Positions 40,878-50,217 are shown, numbered from the stretch's first letter. The stretch: 64,000 bases of DNA from Williamsia limnetica (GCF_003217475.1 NZ_QJSP01000003.1:372001-436000); one strand, 5' to 3'. Notes: a model not told the origin generated them from the sequence alone. Program-made: numbers and translations.

Positions 40878-41216
40878 CTAGCGCGGGCCTCCGACAAACG
40901 ACTCCGAGGCCGACGTCGACTCGGTCGCGGAAGCGTTGTAGTCATCGAGCGAGTTCCAGAACGTCAGCGCGACAATGACGCTGAGAATGCCTGCCGCGGT
41001 CATGATGTAGCCGATCACCGTCGCGGCCAGAGCCACGCCCCGCCCGTCCGCGCCGGTCTTCTTGATCTGCCGCAGGGCCATATGTCCGAGCACGATGCCG
41101 AGGGGCCCGAAGATGATGCTCGCAACCATGGCGCTCAGTGTCAGCCCGCTCATCGGGCCGGACTCCGCGCGCCGCGGACCCTTCTCAGGCTGTCCGGTTC
41201 CCTGCGATGGGTGCAT
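40878..41216 (-). CDS. DUF4190 small membrane protein
   Basis: This 112-residue protein has two membrane helices joined by a short loop (GLTLSAMVASIIFGPLGIVL and GVALAATVIGYIMTAAGILS), with the GHMALRQIKKTGADGRG motif between them. This is the DUF4190 pattern common in mycobacteria and relatives. ATG 41216 is preceded by GGAGAAC. The family function is unknown, and many members flank signal-transduction genes. Confidence 0.78.
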   Translation of the reverse strand: MHPSQGTGQPEKGPRRAESGPMSGLTLSAMVASIIFGPLGIVLGHMALRQIKKTGADGRGVALAATVIGYIMTAAGILSVIVALTFWNSLDDYNASATESTSASESFVGGPR

Positions 41217-41391
41217 GTTCTCCACGATAACCAGGCCGTCGCCGCCCACCGCACGGCACAAGTAGCCCTGAAACCGGACCGCACGGGCCCCTCGAGGGAA
41301 AATACCCCTCGGCGCTTACCTATCTGCCGGTTTTCAGGGCGCGCCCAACGTGCCGGCCGGGTCCACCACACCCCAGTGATCTACTGATCTC

Positions 41392-41619
41392 ATGAGCTCA
41401 CCCGCGCCACTCGCTGCCGGCCTGGACATCTCCCCGGAGGCATTGACCCTCGGGATCTCGCTGTATTCGGCAGCGATCCTGGTCGGTATCGGTGTCGGCA
41501 TCAACGCCGCGGCCAAGCATCGGCGTCGGCTGGCCGTGGTCATGGCTGTCATCGTCACGGTGTTGGTCATCGCCGGAGTGATCGTCGCGATCTTGAGCAG
41601 CACCCACAATCCGCACTAG
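41392..41619 (+). CDS. Small two-helix membrane protein
   Basis: The 75-residue product has two hydrophobic helices (LGISLYSAAILVGIGVGI and VVMAVIVTVLVIAGVIVAIL) separated by a basic loop (KHRRR). It starts at ATG 41392. I do not recognise a family. It resembles small membrane proteins found beside transporters. Its position 174 bases before the OPT gene is the only context. Confidence 0.55.
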   Translation: MSSPAPLAAGLDISPEALTLGISLYSAAILVGIGVGINAAAKHRRRLAVVMAVIVTVLVIAGVIVAILSSTHNPH

Positions 41620-41792
41620 ATGCGCTCCCCGATGGTTCGCAACCGGCAAATGTCCGATTTGACCTGCTCCGACACGGCCAGCGGCTCGAATTGATGCGCG
41701 GTGTGACGAGTGGGTCTTAAAGTAATCCAGTCAACACCGCCGGATCCCGACGGAGCTCGCATCAGTCCCGTTCGGGGTGAGGGGTAATCGCT

Positions 41793-43808
41793 ATGACCAC
41801 AGACGATTCGGTCAAGGTGCAGAAGAGGGCACCCGGGCTGCGGGAGCTGACCCTGCGAGGTGTCATCCTCGGCGGTCTGATCACGTTGGTGTTCACTGCC
41901 GCGAATGTCTATCTCGGCCTGAAAGTCGGCTTGACGTTCGCCACCGCCATCCCTGCCGCGGTCATCTCGATGAGCATCCTGAGGTACTTCAAGAACCACT
42001 CGATCGTCGAGAACAACATCGTCCAGACCATCGCGTCCGCGGCGGGAACACTCTCGGCCATCATCTTCGTGCTGCCCGGCCTGATCATGGTCGGCTGGTG
42101 GACCGGGTTCCCCTACTGGATCACCGTGGCCGTCTGCGCCATCGGCGGCATCCTCGGCGTCATGTACTCCATCCCGCTGCGCCGGGCGCTGGTGACGGGC
42201 TCCGATCTGCCCTACCCCGAAGGCGTCGCGGCCGCAGAGGTGCTGCGGGTCGGTGACACCACCCAGGGCGCCAACGAGAACAAAGGCGGCCTGCGGATCA
42301 TCCTGATCGGCTCGCTCGTCGCTGCGGGCTTCTCACTGCTGGCCTCGCTGAAGGTCATCAGCAACTCGCTGGCCGGAGCCATCAAGGTCGGCGCCGGTGG
42401 AACCATGTGGGGTGCAAGCCTGTCGCTGGCCCTGATCGGTGTCGGGCACCTGGTGGGCCTCACGGTCGGTATCGCCATGCTGGTCGGACTGGTCATCTCC
42501 TTCGGCATCCTGCTGCCCATCCAGACGAACGGCAGCCTGCCTGCGGGGGAAGACCTCCTCGACGGCGTCAGCAGCATCTTCTCCGCCGACGTCCGCTTCG
42601 TGGGTGCCGGCGCGATCGCCGTCGCCGCGATCTGGACCCTGCTCAAGATCATCGGCCCCATCATCAAGGGCATCAAGAACGCCATGGTGTCGGCCAACGC
42701 GCGCAAGGGCGGCAAGTCGGTCGACATCACCGAGCAGGACATCCCCATCACCTACGTCGGCCTGGTGATCGTCGTCGCGCTCATCCCGATCGGATTGTTG
42801 CTCTGGGACTTCGTCCACAACACGGCGCTGCACGGCACCGCGACCGGCATCATCGCCGTCAGCATCATCCTGGTGTTCGTGATCGGGCTCGTGGTCGCGG
42901 CCGTCTGCGGGTACATGGCCGGCCTCATCGGGTCGTCGAACAGCCCCATCTCCGGCGTCGGGATCCTGGTCGTCATCATCGCGGCCCTGCTCATCAAGAT
43001 GGTCTACGGCGACGCCACCGACGCGCAGAACACCGCGCTGATCGCTTTCACGTTGTTCGTGTCCGCGGTGATCTTCGGCGTGGCGACCATCTCCAACGAC
43101 AACCTCCAGGATCTCAAGACCGGCCAGCTCGTCGGCGCGACGCCGTGGAAACAGCAGGTGGCCTTGGTCATCGGTGTGATCTTCGGGTCTGCGGTCATCC
43201 CCCCGATCCTGCAGCTCATGCAGACCGCCTTCGGGTTCGTCGGGGCCCCCGGCGCCACGGACGATGCGCTTGCCGCACCACAGGCCGCACTGATCTCGTC
43301 ACTGGCGAAAGGCGTGTTCGGCGGCGACCTCGACTGGAACCTCATCGGTCTCGGCGCCCTCATCGGTGTCGGCATAATCATCGTGGATGAGGTGCTGTCC
43401 CGGACCACCGACAGCAAGTTCCGGCTCCCACCGCTGGCAGTGGGTATGGGTATGTACCTGCCCATCGCGCTGACGCTGGTCATCCCGATCGGCGCCATCC
43501 TCGGCACGCTCTACAACCGGTGGGCCGACAAGTCCGGCGGTGACGTCGAACGCAAGAAGCGGATGGGCATCCTGTTGGCGACCGGTCTGATCGTCGGCGA
43601 GAGCCTGTTCGGTGTCGTCTTCGCGGGCATCGTGGCGGCGACGGGTGACGACAACCCGATCGCGGTTGTCGGCGACGGCTTCGCGAAGACCTCCGAGTAC
43701 CTCGGGGTGATCCTCTTCGTCCTCGTTATTGCCTGGCTGTACAAGAAGACTCAGCAGATCGCGAACCGGCCCGTCGAGGACGAGCCGGCGGATCTGACCA
43801 AGTCCTAG
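41793..43808 (+). CDS. OPT-family oligopeptide/metal-chelate transporter
   Basis: This 671-residue protein has about 15 membrane segments of the oligopeptide transporter family (bacterial branch). The N-terminal ELTLRGVILGGLITLVFTAAN and YLGLKVGLTFATAIPAAVI segments, the SDLPYPEGVAAAEVLR loop and GSSNSPISGVGI are typical. It imports small peptides or metal chelates by proton symport. ATG 41793 follows a GGGGTGAGGGGT region. It seems to be transcribed alone or with the methyltransferase 36 bases downstream. Confidence 0.88.
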   Translation: MTTDDSVKVQKRAPGLRELTLRGVILGGLITLVFTAANVYLGLKVGLTFATAIPAAVISMSILRYFKNHSIVENNIVQTIASAAGTLSAIIFVLPGLIMVGWWTGFPYWITVAVCAIGGILGVMYSIPLRRALVTGSDLPYPEGVAAAEVLRVGDTTQGANENKGGLRIILIGSLVAAGFSLLASLKVISNSLAGAIKVGAGGTMWGASLSLALIGVGHLVGLTVGIAMLVGLVISFGILLPIQTNGSLPAGEDLLDGVSSIFSADVRFVGAGAIAVAAIWTLLKIIGPIIKGIKNAMVSANARKGGKSVDITEQDIPITYVGLVIVVALIPIGLLLWDFVHNTALHGTATGIIAVSIILVFVIGLVVAAVCGYMAGLIGSSNSPISGVGILVVIIAALLIKMVYGDATDAQNTALIAFTLFVSAVIFGVATISNDNLQDLKTGQLVGATPWKQQVALVIGVIFGSAVIPPILQLMQTAFGFVGAPGATDDALAAPQAALISSLAKGVFGGDLDWNLIGLGALIGVGIIIVDEVLSRTTDSKFRLPPLAVGMGMYLPIALTLVIPIGAILGTLYNRWADKSGGDVERKKRMGILLATGLIVGESLFGVVFAGIVAATGDDNPIAVVGDGFAKTSEYLGVILFVLVIAWLYKKTQQIANRPVEDEPADLTKS

Positions 43809-43844
43809 CTGACGCCATAATCCGCTCGGCTTCAGGAGGCCCCG

Positions 43845-44690
43845 ATGAGTCATGACGAGCAGGTCGCCGCCGAACAGGCGGCGCGCTGGAATGGCCCGTC
43901 GGGGCGGGCGTGGGCCGACAATCAGGACCTTCTCGATCGGCTGTATGAACCGTTTGAGAAACTGCTGGTCCGCTACGTCGACGATGCCTCCGGGCAGCAG
44001 GTTCTCGACGTCGGATGCGGCACGGGCAGCACGACATTGGCGGTGGGCCGGGTGTCTGGCGGTCGCGCCGTCGGCGTCGACATCTCCGAACCGATGATCG
44101 CGGTGGCACGTCGTCGTGCATCCTCCGCAGATGTGTCCGCCGACTTTGTCACTGCCGACATGCAGACCCATGAGTTCACCGACACCCGGTTCGACACCAT
44201 CGTTTCCCGTTTCGGGGTGATGTTCTTCAGCGACCCGGTGGCGGCGTTCCGAAACCTGCATCGGGCGACCACCGGCAGCGGCAACCTCCGAATGATCGTG
44301 TGGCGCAATCCCGATGACCGGGACATCATGGTGGCCGCCGAAAACGCGACCGCGTCGCTGCTGCCCGACCTGCCGCCGCGGCCTCCCAGCGTTCCGGCAA
44401 CACCCGGTCAATTCGCGTTCGCCGATCCGGACCTCGTCTCTCCCATCTTCCGCGAGAGCGGGTGGCGCGACGTTTCGATCGACCCGCTGGACGTTGATCT
44501 GAGCATGCCTGCCGGCGACATGCTGCGGTATGTGACGACGTTCGGCCGGGTGGGTGTCCAGTTACCGACCGTTGACGAAACGGTTCGAGCGCAGGTCATC
44601 GAGCGGGTGTCGGAGACGTTCACGGGGTTCGCAGACGGAGCCGATGTTCGCTACACCGCTGCGTGCTGGCTGGTCAGCGCTCAGGCTTAG
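43845..44690 (+). CDS. SAM-dependent class I methyltransferase
   Basis: This 281-residue enzyme has the SAM-binding VLDVGCGTGSTTLAV (about residues 51-65), the acidic VDISEPM and a later DTIVSRFGVMFFSDP in motif IV. The N-terminal ARWNGPSGRAWADNQDLLDR is common to a group of actinobacterial small-molecule methyltransferases. The acceptor is unknown. It starts at ATG 43845 behind CAGGAGG, closely following the OPT transporter. Confidence 0.84.
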   Translation: MSHDEQVAAEQAARWNGPSGRAWADNQDLLDRLYEPFEKLLVRYVDDASGQQVLDVGCGTGSTTLAVGRVSGGRAVGVDISEPMIAVARRRASSADVSADFVTADMQTHEFTDTRFDTIVSRFGVMFFSDPVAAFRNLHRATTGSGNLRMIVWRNPDDRDIMVAAENATASLLPDLPPRPPSVPATPGQFAFADPDLVSPIFRESGWRDVSIDPLDVDLSMPAGDMLRYVTTFGRVGVQLPTVDETVRAQVIERVSETFTGFADGADVRYTAACWLVSAQA

Positions 44691-44812
44691 GGCCCAGCCA
44701 CACGATCCGCTCCACTTTCGGGAAAGCGCTTGACCCCGAACGGGTAAAGGTTTCTCCCCCTACGACAACCGACCGCAACCTATTTCTCCGGTGTAGTGTC
44801 CGTCACACTGGA

Positions 44813-44832
44813 GATTCTACGACCGTAGAATC
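44813..44832. promoter_or_regulatory. 20-base inverted repeat upstream of the APC permease
   Basis: GATTCTACG-AC-CGTAGAATC is a perfect 9+2+9 inverted repeat centred 70 bases before the permease start. It is well placed to be an operator over the promoter. The gap of 202 bases contains no gene. Confidence 0.55.
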
Positions 44833-44892
44833 ACAGCCCTCTTCATGCAGGTGGAGCGGCGTTTCATCGCCGGGCCCGGAGAAAGGTCGATC

Positions 44893-46341
44893 ATGGTCGA
44901 ACAAGCAGTATCGTCGTCGGTTTCTGCTCCGCCACACAGACTCCGGGGGTCGATCGGGGTCAGCGGCATCGTCTTTCTTGTCATCGCAGCCGCCGCACCC
45001 TTGACCGCTGTTGCCGGCTCGCTCCCGGTCATGATCGCCCTGGGCAACGGCGCCGGAGCACCCCTGACCTACATCGTCGTGGCCGCAGTCCTGCTGGTCT
45101 TCAGCGTCGGCTACGCGACGATGAGCAGCGCGGTGACCGAGACGGGCGCGTTCTACGCCTACGTCACCAAGGGCCTCGGACGTGCTCCCGGACTCGGTGC
45201 CGCGGCGCTCGCGCTGCTCGCCTACACCGCAGTCCAGGCCGCGATCTACGGTCTCGCCGCCTCCACCATGGATGCCGTGATGGCGCGCTTCGGCGGACCG
45301 GATCTGCCGTGGTGGGTGTGGGCGTTCGCGTTGATGGCGTTGGTCGCTGTACTGGGGTACCGCAGCATCGATCTGGGCGCAAAAGTGTTGGGCGTGTTGC
45401 TGATCGCCGAGATCGGGCTCATCGTGGTGCTGTCCGGATCCATCCTCGGCCAGGGCGGCGCCGAAGGGATCGAGTTCTCGTCCTTCAGTCCCTCGTCGTT
45501 CTTCTCGGGCTCACCGGGCATCGCCCTGATGTTCGCGGTCGGCTCCTTCATCGGTTTCGAGGCCACCGCCATCTACGGCGAGGAAACCAAGAACCCCCGC
45601 CGAACGGTGCCCATCGCCACCTACGTTGCCGTCATCACCATCGGCGTCCTGTATGCCATCGCCAGCTGGGCGATCGTTCTCGCGTTCGGCTCCGACCAGG
45701 TGCAGGCGGTGGCCGCCGAGCACACCGGCGACCTGACGTTCATCGCCGCCACCGAGTACCTCGGCAGCGTGACGTCCGACGTCATGATGGTCATGCTCGT
45801 CACGAGCCTGTTCGCTGCACTGCTCGCCTTCCACAACGCCATCTCCCGGTATTCACATGCCCTCTCGCGCAGCGGTTTCGCTCCCCGCGGGTTGATGGGC
45901 GTGCACGCCCGGCACGGCTCACCCCATGTCGGATCGCTCGTTCAGACCGCGACCGCCTTCGTCCTCGTCGGGATCTTCGCGGTGGCCGGCGCCGACCCGG
46001 TGCTCGAGCTGTTCACCTGGATGGCCGGAGTCGCAACCGTCTCGATCCTGGTCGTCATGGTGCTCACCAGCATCGCGATCGTCGTCTACTTCGCCCGTTC
46101 GGGTGCTGACAAGCGGCTGTGGCACAGCAAGATCGCGCCGGTCCTCGGCGGGCTCGGCCTCTGCGCCATCACGGCCCTCGTCATCGCGAACTTCACCACC
46201 CTGATCGGTGGATCGCGAGTCCTCGCCAACGTCTTCCTCGCGATCATCGCGGGTACGTTCCTGCTGGCGTCGGTCACCGGGCACTTCGTCATCCGTGCGC
46301 GCCAACGCCGCGATGCGACCCCGATCTCGCAGCAACCCTGA
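44893..46341 (+). CDS. APC-superfamily amino acid permease
   Basis: This 482-residue transporter has 12 helices in the APC fold. The first helix carries the unwound GIVFLVIAAAAPLTAVAGSL segment, and GFEATAIYGEETKNPRRTVP after helix 6 is the family signature. ATG 44893 follows GGAGAAAGG. The frame is open to 44845, but that part is not conserved. Substrate unknown: one or more amino acids. An inverted repeat upstream suggests regulation. Confidence 0.86.
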   Translation: MVEQAVSSSVSAPPHRLRGSIGVSGIVFLVIAAAAPLTAVAGSLPVMIALGNGAGAPLTYIVVAAVLLVFSVGYATMSSAVTETGAFYAYVTKGLGRAPGLGAAALALLAYTAVQAAIYGLAASTMDAVMARFGGPDLPWWVWAFALMALVAVLGYRSIDLGAKVLGVLLIAEIGLIVVLSGSILGQGGAEGIEFSSFSPSSFFSGSPGIALMFAVGSFIGFEATAIYGEETKNPRRTVPIATYVAVITIGVLYAIASWAIVLAFGSDQVQAVAAEHTGDLTFIAATEYLGSVTSDVMMVMLVTSLFAALLAFHNAISRYSHALSRSGFAPRGLMGVHARHGSPHVGSLVQTATAFVLVGIFAVAGADPVLELFTWMAGVATVSILVVMVLTSIAIVVYFARSGADKRLWHSKIAPVLGGLGLCAITALVIANFTTLIGGSRVLANVFLAIIAGTFLLASVTGHFVIRARQRRDATPISQQP

Positions 46342-46440
46342 GTCAGCTTCACTTCAGGCGCCACTTCACGCCGACACCCACACAGGCACGACGTATTGTT
46401 CGACTGAACATGTAACCGTCGATCTGAGGAGGCGTCTGCA

Positions 46441-47391
46441 ATGGCTGGTGGTCTGGTCGCACTGTTGGACGACGTAGCGGCGATCACGCGTGCCGCTGCG
46501 GCAACACTCGACGACGTCGCAGCCGCCGCTGGTAAGGCGAGCGTGAAGGCGACCGGCGTGGTGGTCGACGACGCCGCGGTCACCCCGCGCTACGTCCACG
46601 GCTTCTCCCCCGACCGGGAACTGCCGATCATCGGCAAGATCGCTCTCGGGTCGATTCGCAACAAGCTGCTGATCATCCTCCCGGTCGCGATGTTGCTGAG
46701 CCAGTTCCTGCCGGGGGCGTTGCCGTACCTGCTGATCGTCGGCGGCGCGTTCCTCTGCTACGAGGGTGCCGAGAAGGTCTACGAAGCGCTCGGCGGCGGC
46801 CACGCTGCCGCCGAAGAACCCACCGAGCGCGGGCCGGCGTTCGAGAAGACGATGGTCAGCGGCGCCATCCGCACCGACCTCATCTTGTCGGCGGAGATCA
46901 TGATCATCTCGCTGTCGTCGGTCGAGGACGAACCGTTCGTCACCCGGCTCCTGGTGCTGATCGCCGTGGCATTCCTGATCACCGCACTCGTCTACGGCGT
47001 GGTCGCGTTGATCGTCAAGATGGACGACTTCGGTTTGGCGTTGGCCAAGCGCAAGTCCACGGTGAGCCAGAAGATCGGCCGCGGTCTCGTCTCGGCGATG
47101 CCCAAGCTGATGAACGTGCTCACCGTCGTCGGCATCGCGGCAATGCTGTGGGTCGGCGGACACATCCTGCTCGTCAACCTCGGCGAAGCCGGCTTCCACT
47201 GGCCTGCCGATCAGCTCCACCACCTCGAACACTGGGGCAAAGAACTCGTCCACGGCTGGTTCGGCGGAGTGCTCTCCTGGATTCTCGGCACCACCGTCTC
47301 CGCTGTGGTCGGCCTCATCCTGGGCGCGATCATCGTCGCGATCATGCACGTCATCCCTAAGCGCAAGAAGAAGACCGCTGCCGCCCACTGA
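46441..47391 (+). CDS. DUF808 family membrane protein (YedI-like)
   Basis: This 316-residue membrane protein matches DUF808. Its N-terminus is GGLVALLDDVAAITRAAAAT, and VTPRYVHGFSPDRELPIIGK and FLCYEGAEKVYEAL follow. It has about five to six membrane segments. The function is unknown. ATG 46441 is preceded by TGAGGAGGCG. It lies 9 bases from the end of the convergent GMC gene without an obvious terminator. Confidence 0.85.
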   Translation: MAGGLVALLDDVAAITRAAAATLDDVAAAAGKASVKATGVVVDDAAVTPRYVHGFSPDRELPIIGKIALGSIRNKLLIILPVAMLLSQFLPGALPYLLIVGGAFLCYEGAEKVYEALGGGHAAAEEPTERGPAFEKTMVSGAIRTDLILSAEIMIISLSSVEDEPFVTRLLVLIAVAFLITALVYGVVALIVKMDDFGLALAKRKSTVSQKIGRGLVSAMPKLMNVLTVVGIAAMLWVGGHILLVNLGEAGFHWPADQLHHLEHWGKELVHGWFGGVLSWILGTTVSAVVGLILGAIIVAIMHVIPKRKKKTAAAH

Positions 47392-47400
47392 CCCCCGGCG

Positions 47401-49173
47401 TCACAACCCTCGCCGCACCACCGCCTCGGTGACCCGATCGTCGATCGATGACACCGGGTTCTCGCGCCCGACCCACGGGTCGCCGCCGAAGTACTTCGTG
47501 AAGACGACCTCGGCTGTCCGCGTCGCGATCGCCTGGGTGGTCAGTGTCGGATTGGGGCCACCGAGCGAGTTGGCCAACGCCGAGTTGTCGGTGATGAACA
47601 GGTTGTTCACCCATCGCGCCTCGGCGTTGGAGTCCAGCACCGAGTTCGACTCCTGCTCGCCCATCCGCATGCTCGACTGAGAGTGCAGGATGAGCGGTGG
47701 CCAGTCCGACCGGTGGACGGTGCGTGCACCGGCCGCCCGCATCAGTTCGACAGCTTTCCGGCTGCAGTAGTCCCGGTTCCGACGGGTGCGTGCCGACCGG
47801 TTCCGGTGCTGCATGGTGACCCGTGGTGCCAGGCCGTGCTCGTCAGGCGGCAGGATGCCCGGCACCGTCACGGAGTTGCCGTATTCGACGTCGTCGTCGG
47901 TGATGACCAAGGCCGCCAGCGTCTTGTCGGCGTCGTCCAGCGTGGTGAGCAGGTCCCGTCCCACCAGGCGACCGTAGGTGTCCGCGCCCGCCGAGCCCAC
48001 GACGCCGCCTGCCCTGCCGTACCCCTGCGTTCCGGAGTCGCTGAAGTTCATCGCGTACGCCTGCAGCGCCGGGGGCAGACAGACCTGTTCGATGCCGCCG
48101 TAGCCGGGCAGGTCTACTCGAGCATTGGACCCGGCACCTTTCGTCTGCCCGGTGTACTCGTCGAAGATCCCGAACACCACGTCCATGTGGTGATCGGTCA
48201 GGCCGCGGCCCACCCACCCGTTCGGATTCGGCAGCAGCGACTGGAACCACAACCGCGGCGACTCGATGCATCCCGCGGCGAGGACGACGACCTTCGCGGT
48301 CTCCTCCTGGATCGCGCCATCGGCGCTCCGGAATTGCACGCCGTACGCGGTCATCTCGCCTCCACGCTCTGCGGCGAGGATGCGGGTCACCGTGGCGTCG
48401 GTGACGAGCCGGGCGGCGCGCCCACCCGGCGACCAGGCGTCTGCGCTGAGCATCATCGGCACGTACGAATTGTCCGTCGACCGCTTGGCCTTCAGATTGC
48501 GCGGCGCACCCTTGGGCAGGTAGCACCCCTGATAACAGTGCCCACACATGGTGCAGCCCTGCGCTTCCGGGTGACGCAGCCGCGCCGGATCGCTCGTTCG
48601 ACCGGCGGTGCCGCCCGGCTGGAGGATCGCGTTCTGCTGGGCACGATGTGCGGGGCCCGTGGTGTCGAGGGAGGTCTGGTGGGGCAGCCCCATCGCCGCA
48701 GCACCACGCAAGAACACCTCTTCTTTCGCTCCCATCGGGGCAGCGAGGATCGGCAACGTGGCCTCGCACCACTCGAAGTAGGGCCGCAGATCCTCGTACC
48801 CGAACGGGAACAGATGCGCGGTGTCGTACATGACGCGGTCTGGTCCGGTGTAGTCGTTGAACACACCCGGCGCCGGCCGCGGGCAGTTGCCGAAGTAGTG
48901 CAGCGTGGTGCCGCCGACGCCGTTGACCTGCCAGATGAAGGAACTCTGCGGGAGGTCACGCAACCAGGGTCCGCGGCTGCGGTCGCCCGGTCCCACCCGG
49001 AGGAATCCGGTGATCGGGTTGTTTGCGTCGTCCTCGAAGTGGGTCCATTCGTTCTCGGGGTCGCCGAACCGCGGACCCGATTCGATCACGAGGACATCGA
49101 GTCCACGGGCCGCGAGTTCTTTGGCCGCGACGGGTCCACCGCCGCCTGCGCCGATCACGATGACGTCGGTCAT
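47401..49173 (-). CDS. GMC-family FAD oxidoreductase with a four-cysteine motif
   Basis: This 590-residue glucose-methanol-choline dehydrogenase-type flavoprotein has an N-terminal GAGGGGPVAAKELA (8-21) for FAD and the C-terminal HSQSSMRMG/GPNPTLTTQA active-site region. A CX2CX2CX3C motif, CTMCGHCYQGC (207-217), resembles the iron-sulfur site of membrane-bound sugar/alcohol dehydrogenase large subunits. It has no signal peptide of its own. The upstream Tat-signal small subunit (31 bases away) could carry it across the membrane. The likely acceptor is a quinone or cytochrome. The substrate, a sugar or alcohol, is unknown. Confidence 0.85.
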   Translation of the reverse strand: MTDVIVIGAGGGGPVAAKELAARGLDVLVIESGPRFGDPENEWTHFEDDANNPITGFLRVGPGDRSRGPWLRDLPQSSFIWQVNGVGGTTLHYFGNCPRPAPGVFNDYTGPDRVMYDTAHLFPFGYEDLRPYFEWCEATLPILAAPMGAKEEVFLRGAAAMGLPHQTSLDTTGPAHRAQQNAILQPGGTAGRTSDPARLRHPEAQGCTMCGHCYQGCYLPKGAPRNLKAKRSTDNSYVPMMLSADAWSPGGRAARLVTDATVTRILAAERGGEMTAYGVQFRSADGAIQEETAKVVVLAAGCIESPRLWFQSLLPNPNGWVGRGLTDHHMDVVFGIFDEYTGQTKGAGSNARVDLPGYGGIEQVCLPPALQAYAMNFSDSGTQGYGRAGGVVGSAGADTYGRLVGRDLLTTLDDADKTLAALVITDDDVEYGNSVTVPGILPPDEHGLAPRVTMQHRNRSARTRRNRDYCSRKAVELMRAAGARTVHRSDWPPLILHSQSSMRMGEQESNSVLDSNAEARWVNNLFITDNSALANSLGGPNPTLTTQAIATRTAEVVFTKYFGGDPWVGRENPVSSIDDRVTEAVVRRGL

Positions 49174-49204
49174 AAATGACTCCCGTTCTGTTGCAGCACC
49201 ACCA

Positions 49205-49864
49205 TCACTGGACTCCCCGGTAGTACCCGCGGAACTCGTCCCACCCGTCGCTGACGCCGTCGTATTTGCTCAGCTCCCAGCCGACAGGTCGGCCGGTGAG
49301 TGTGCGCGTCCGGGGGTCGAACGCCGAGGTCTCCGAGTAGGCCGCGAACGCGGCAAGGGTCGGAATCGCGTTGACGGCGAACTTGATCGGGAGACCTGGG
49401 ATCAGCGGGTGAGTATCGAGAACGTCGAACACCTCGGCCTTGCGTGCGTGCGACAGGTTGGCGAACGGCGCGGAGAACGCGCCGCGTACCGAGTTCGGTT
49501 CGATGGACACCGCAATCAGGTTCAGCAGGGCGGCGATCGCGGCGGCACCAGGCAGGGTGATTCCGAACGCCGGGCCGAGTACCGGGAACGGCACCGCCCG
49601 ATCAAGAGTGCGGGTCAACGAATCGGCAGTGCCGGGCGTGACGCCGCCCGGACGGCCGGTGGCCATCCCCTGGGCCCGTGAATAGTGGTCGTCGCCGGGG
49701 ACGACGAAAGCCAGGACTCCGCAGACGGTTTCACGGACCGGCGGCAGCGAGTTGGCGTACGCGCGAGCGCTGGTGAAGACGCTGGGCACCACGGTGAGCG
49801 CGGTGAACCCGGCTCCGACCGCAGCCAGCCCGGTCAGAAAGTGACGACGATCGAACACGCCCAT
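49205..49864 (-). CDS. Twin-arginine small subunit of the GMC dehydrogenase
   Basis: The 219-residue protein begins MGVFDRRHFLTGLAAVGAG, a twin-arginine signal followed by a hydrophobic stretch ending near Ala-Tyr-Ala (about residue 38). The rest fits the gluconate 2-dehydrogenase subunit 3 family, the gamma/small subunits that pair with GMC flavoproteins and act as export escorts. ATG 49864 is preferred to the open frame extending to 50068, which has no conserved residues. Cotranscription with the GMC gene is implied by a 31-base gap. A TCGAG-N4-CTCGA repeat lies just upstream. Confidence 0.78.
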   Translation of the reverse strand: MGVFDRRHFLTGLAAVGAGFTALTVVPSVFTSARAYANSLPPVRETVCGVLAFVVPGDDHYSRAQGMATGRPGGVTPGTADSLTRTLDRAVPFPVLGPAFGITLPGAAAIAALLNLIAVSIEPNSVRGAFSAPFANLSHARKAEVFDVLDTHPLIPGLPIKFAVNAIPTLAAFAAYSETSAFDPRTRTLTGRPVGWELSKYDGVSDGWDEFRGYYRGVQ

Positions 49865-49949
49865 CCCCCGAGTCGAGAAACCTCGACAGCACAGGGCTGA
49901 ACTGTCCTTTATGACCGAACCATAACAAAGATGATGTCGAGGGGTTGCA

Positions 49950-50120
49950 GCAATAGGGCAGATCGCCGCCGCAGTGGTCGACGCGGGACGCAAGCCGCGC
50001 GCGCAATCCAGGGATCTACTCATCGCCGCCACCGCCCATGCGCACGATGCGCGCCTCTTCACTCGCAATCCCTCGGATTTCGCGGGGCTCGCCGACCTAC
50101 TCGAGGTCGTCGCAGTCTGA
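49950..50120 (+). pseudogene. C-terminal fragment of a VapC PIN-domain toxin
   Basis: This frame encodes 56 residues ending at TGA 50118. PRAQSRDLLIAATAHAH, DARLFTRNPSDFAGL and DLLEVVAV correspond to the last third of VapC toxins, including the C-terminal acidic residues. A stop at 49932 and lack of any start or upstream similarity show that the N-terminal two thirds and the antitoxin are gone. It lies in the gap between the GMC small-subunit gene and the PBP4-like gene. It is not related closely to the intact VapC at 21573. Confidence 0.75.
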
Positions 50121-50146
50121 AGTGACTTCCGCGCGTGCTCCTTGCC

Positions 50147-50217
50147 GCAAACCCACTCTTTCCGGTCAAACCCAAGGGTTTGCGCCTCGTGGGTTTGACC
50201 AGAACGGGTGGGTTTGC
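50147..50217. terminator. Two-tier nested dyad downstream of the PBP4-like gene
   Basis: Outer arms GCAAACCCAC (50147-50156) and GTGGGTTTGC (50208-50217) enclose inner arms GGTCAAACCCA (50164-50174) and TGGGTTTGACC (50190-50200), each perfectly paired. The two arms on each side are themselves related (CAAACCCA). The layout mirrors the element at 14276-14355. It lies 9 bases after the stop of the minus-strand PBP4-like gene and after the VapC remnant on plus, so it should terminate in both directions. Confidence 0.7.
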
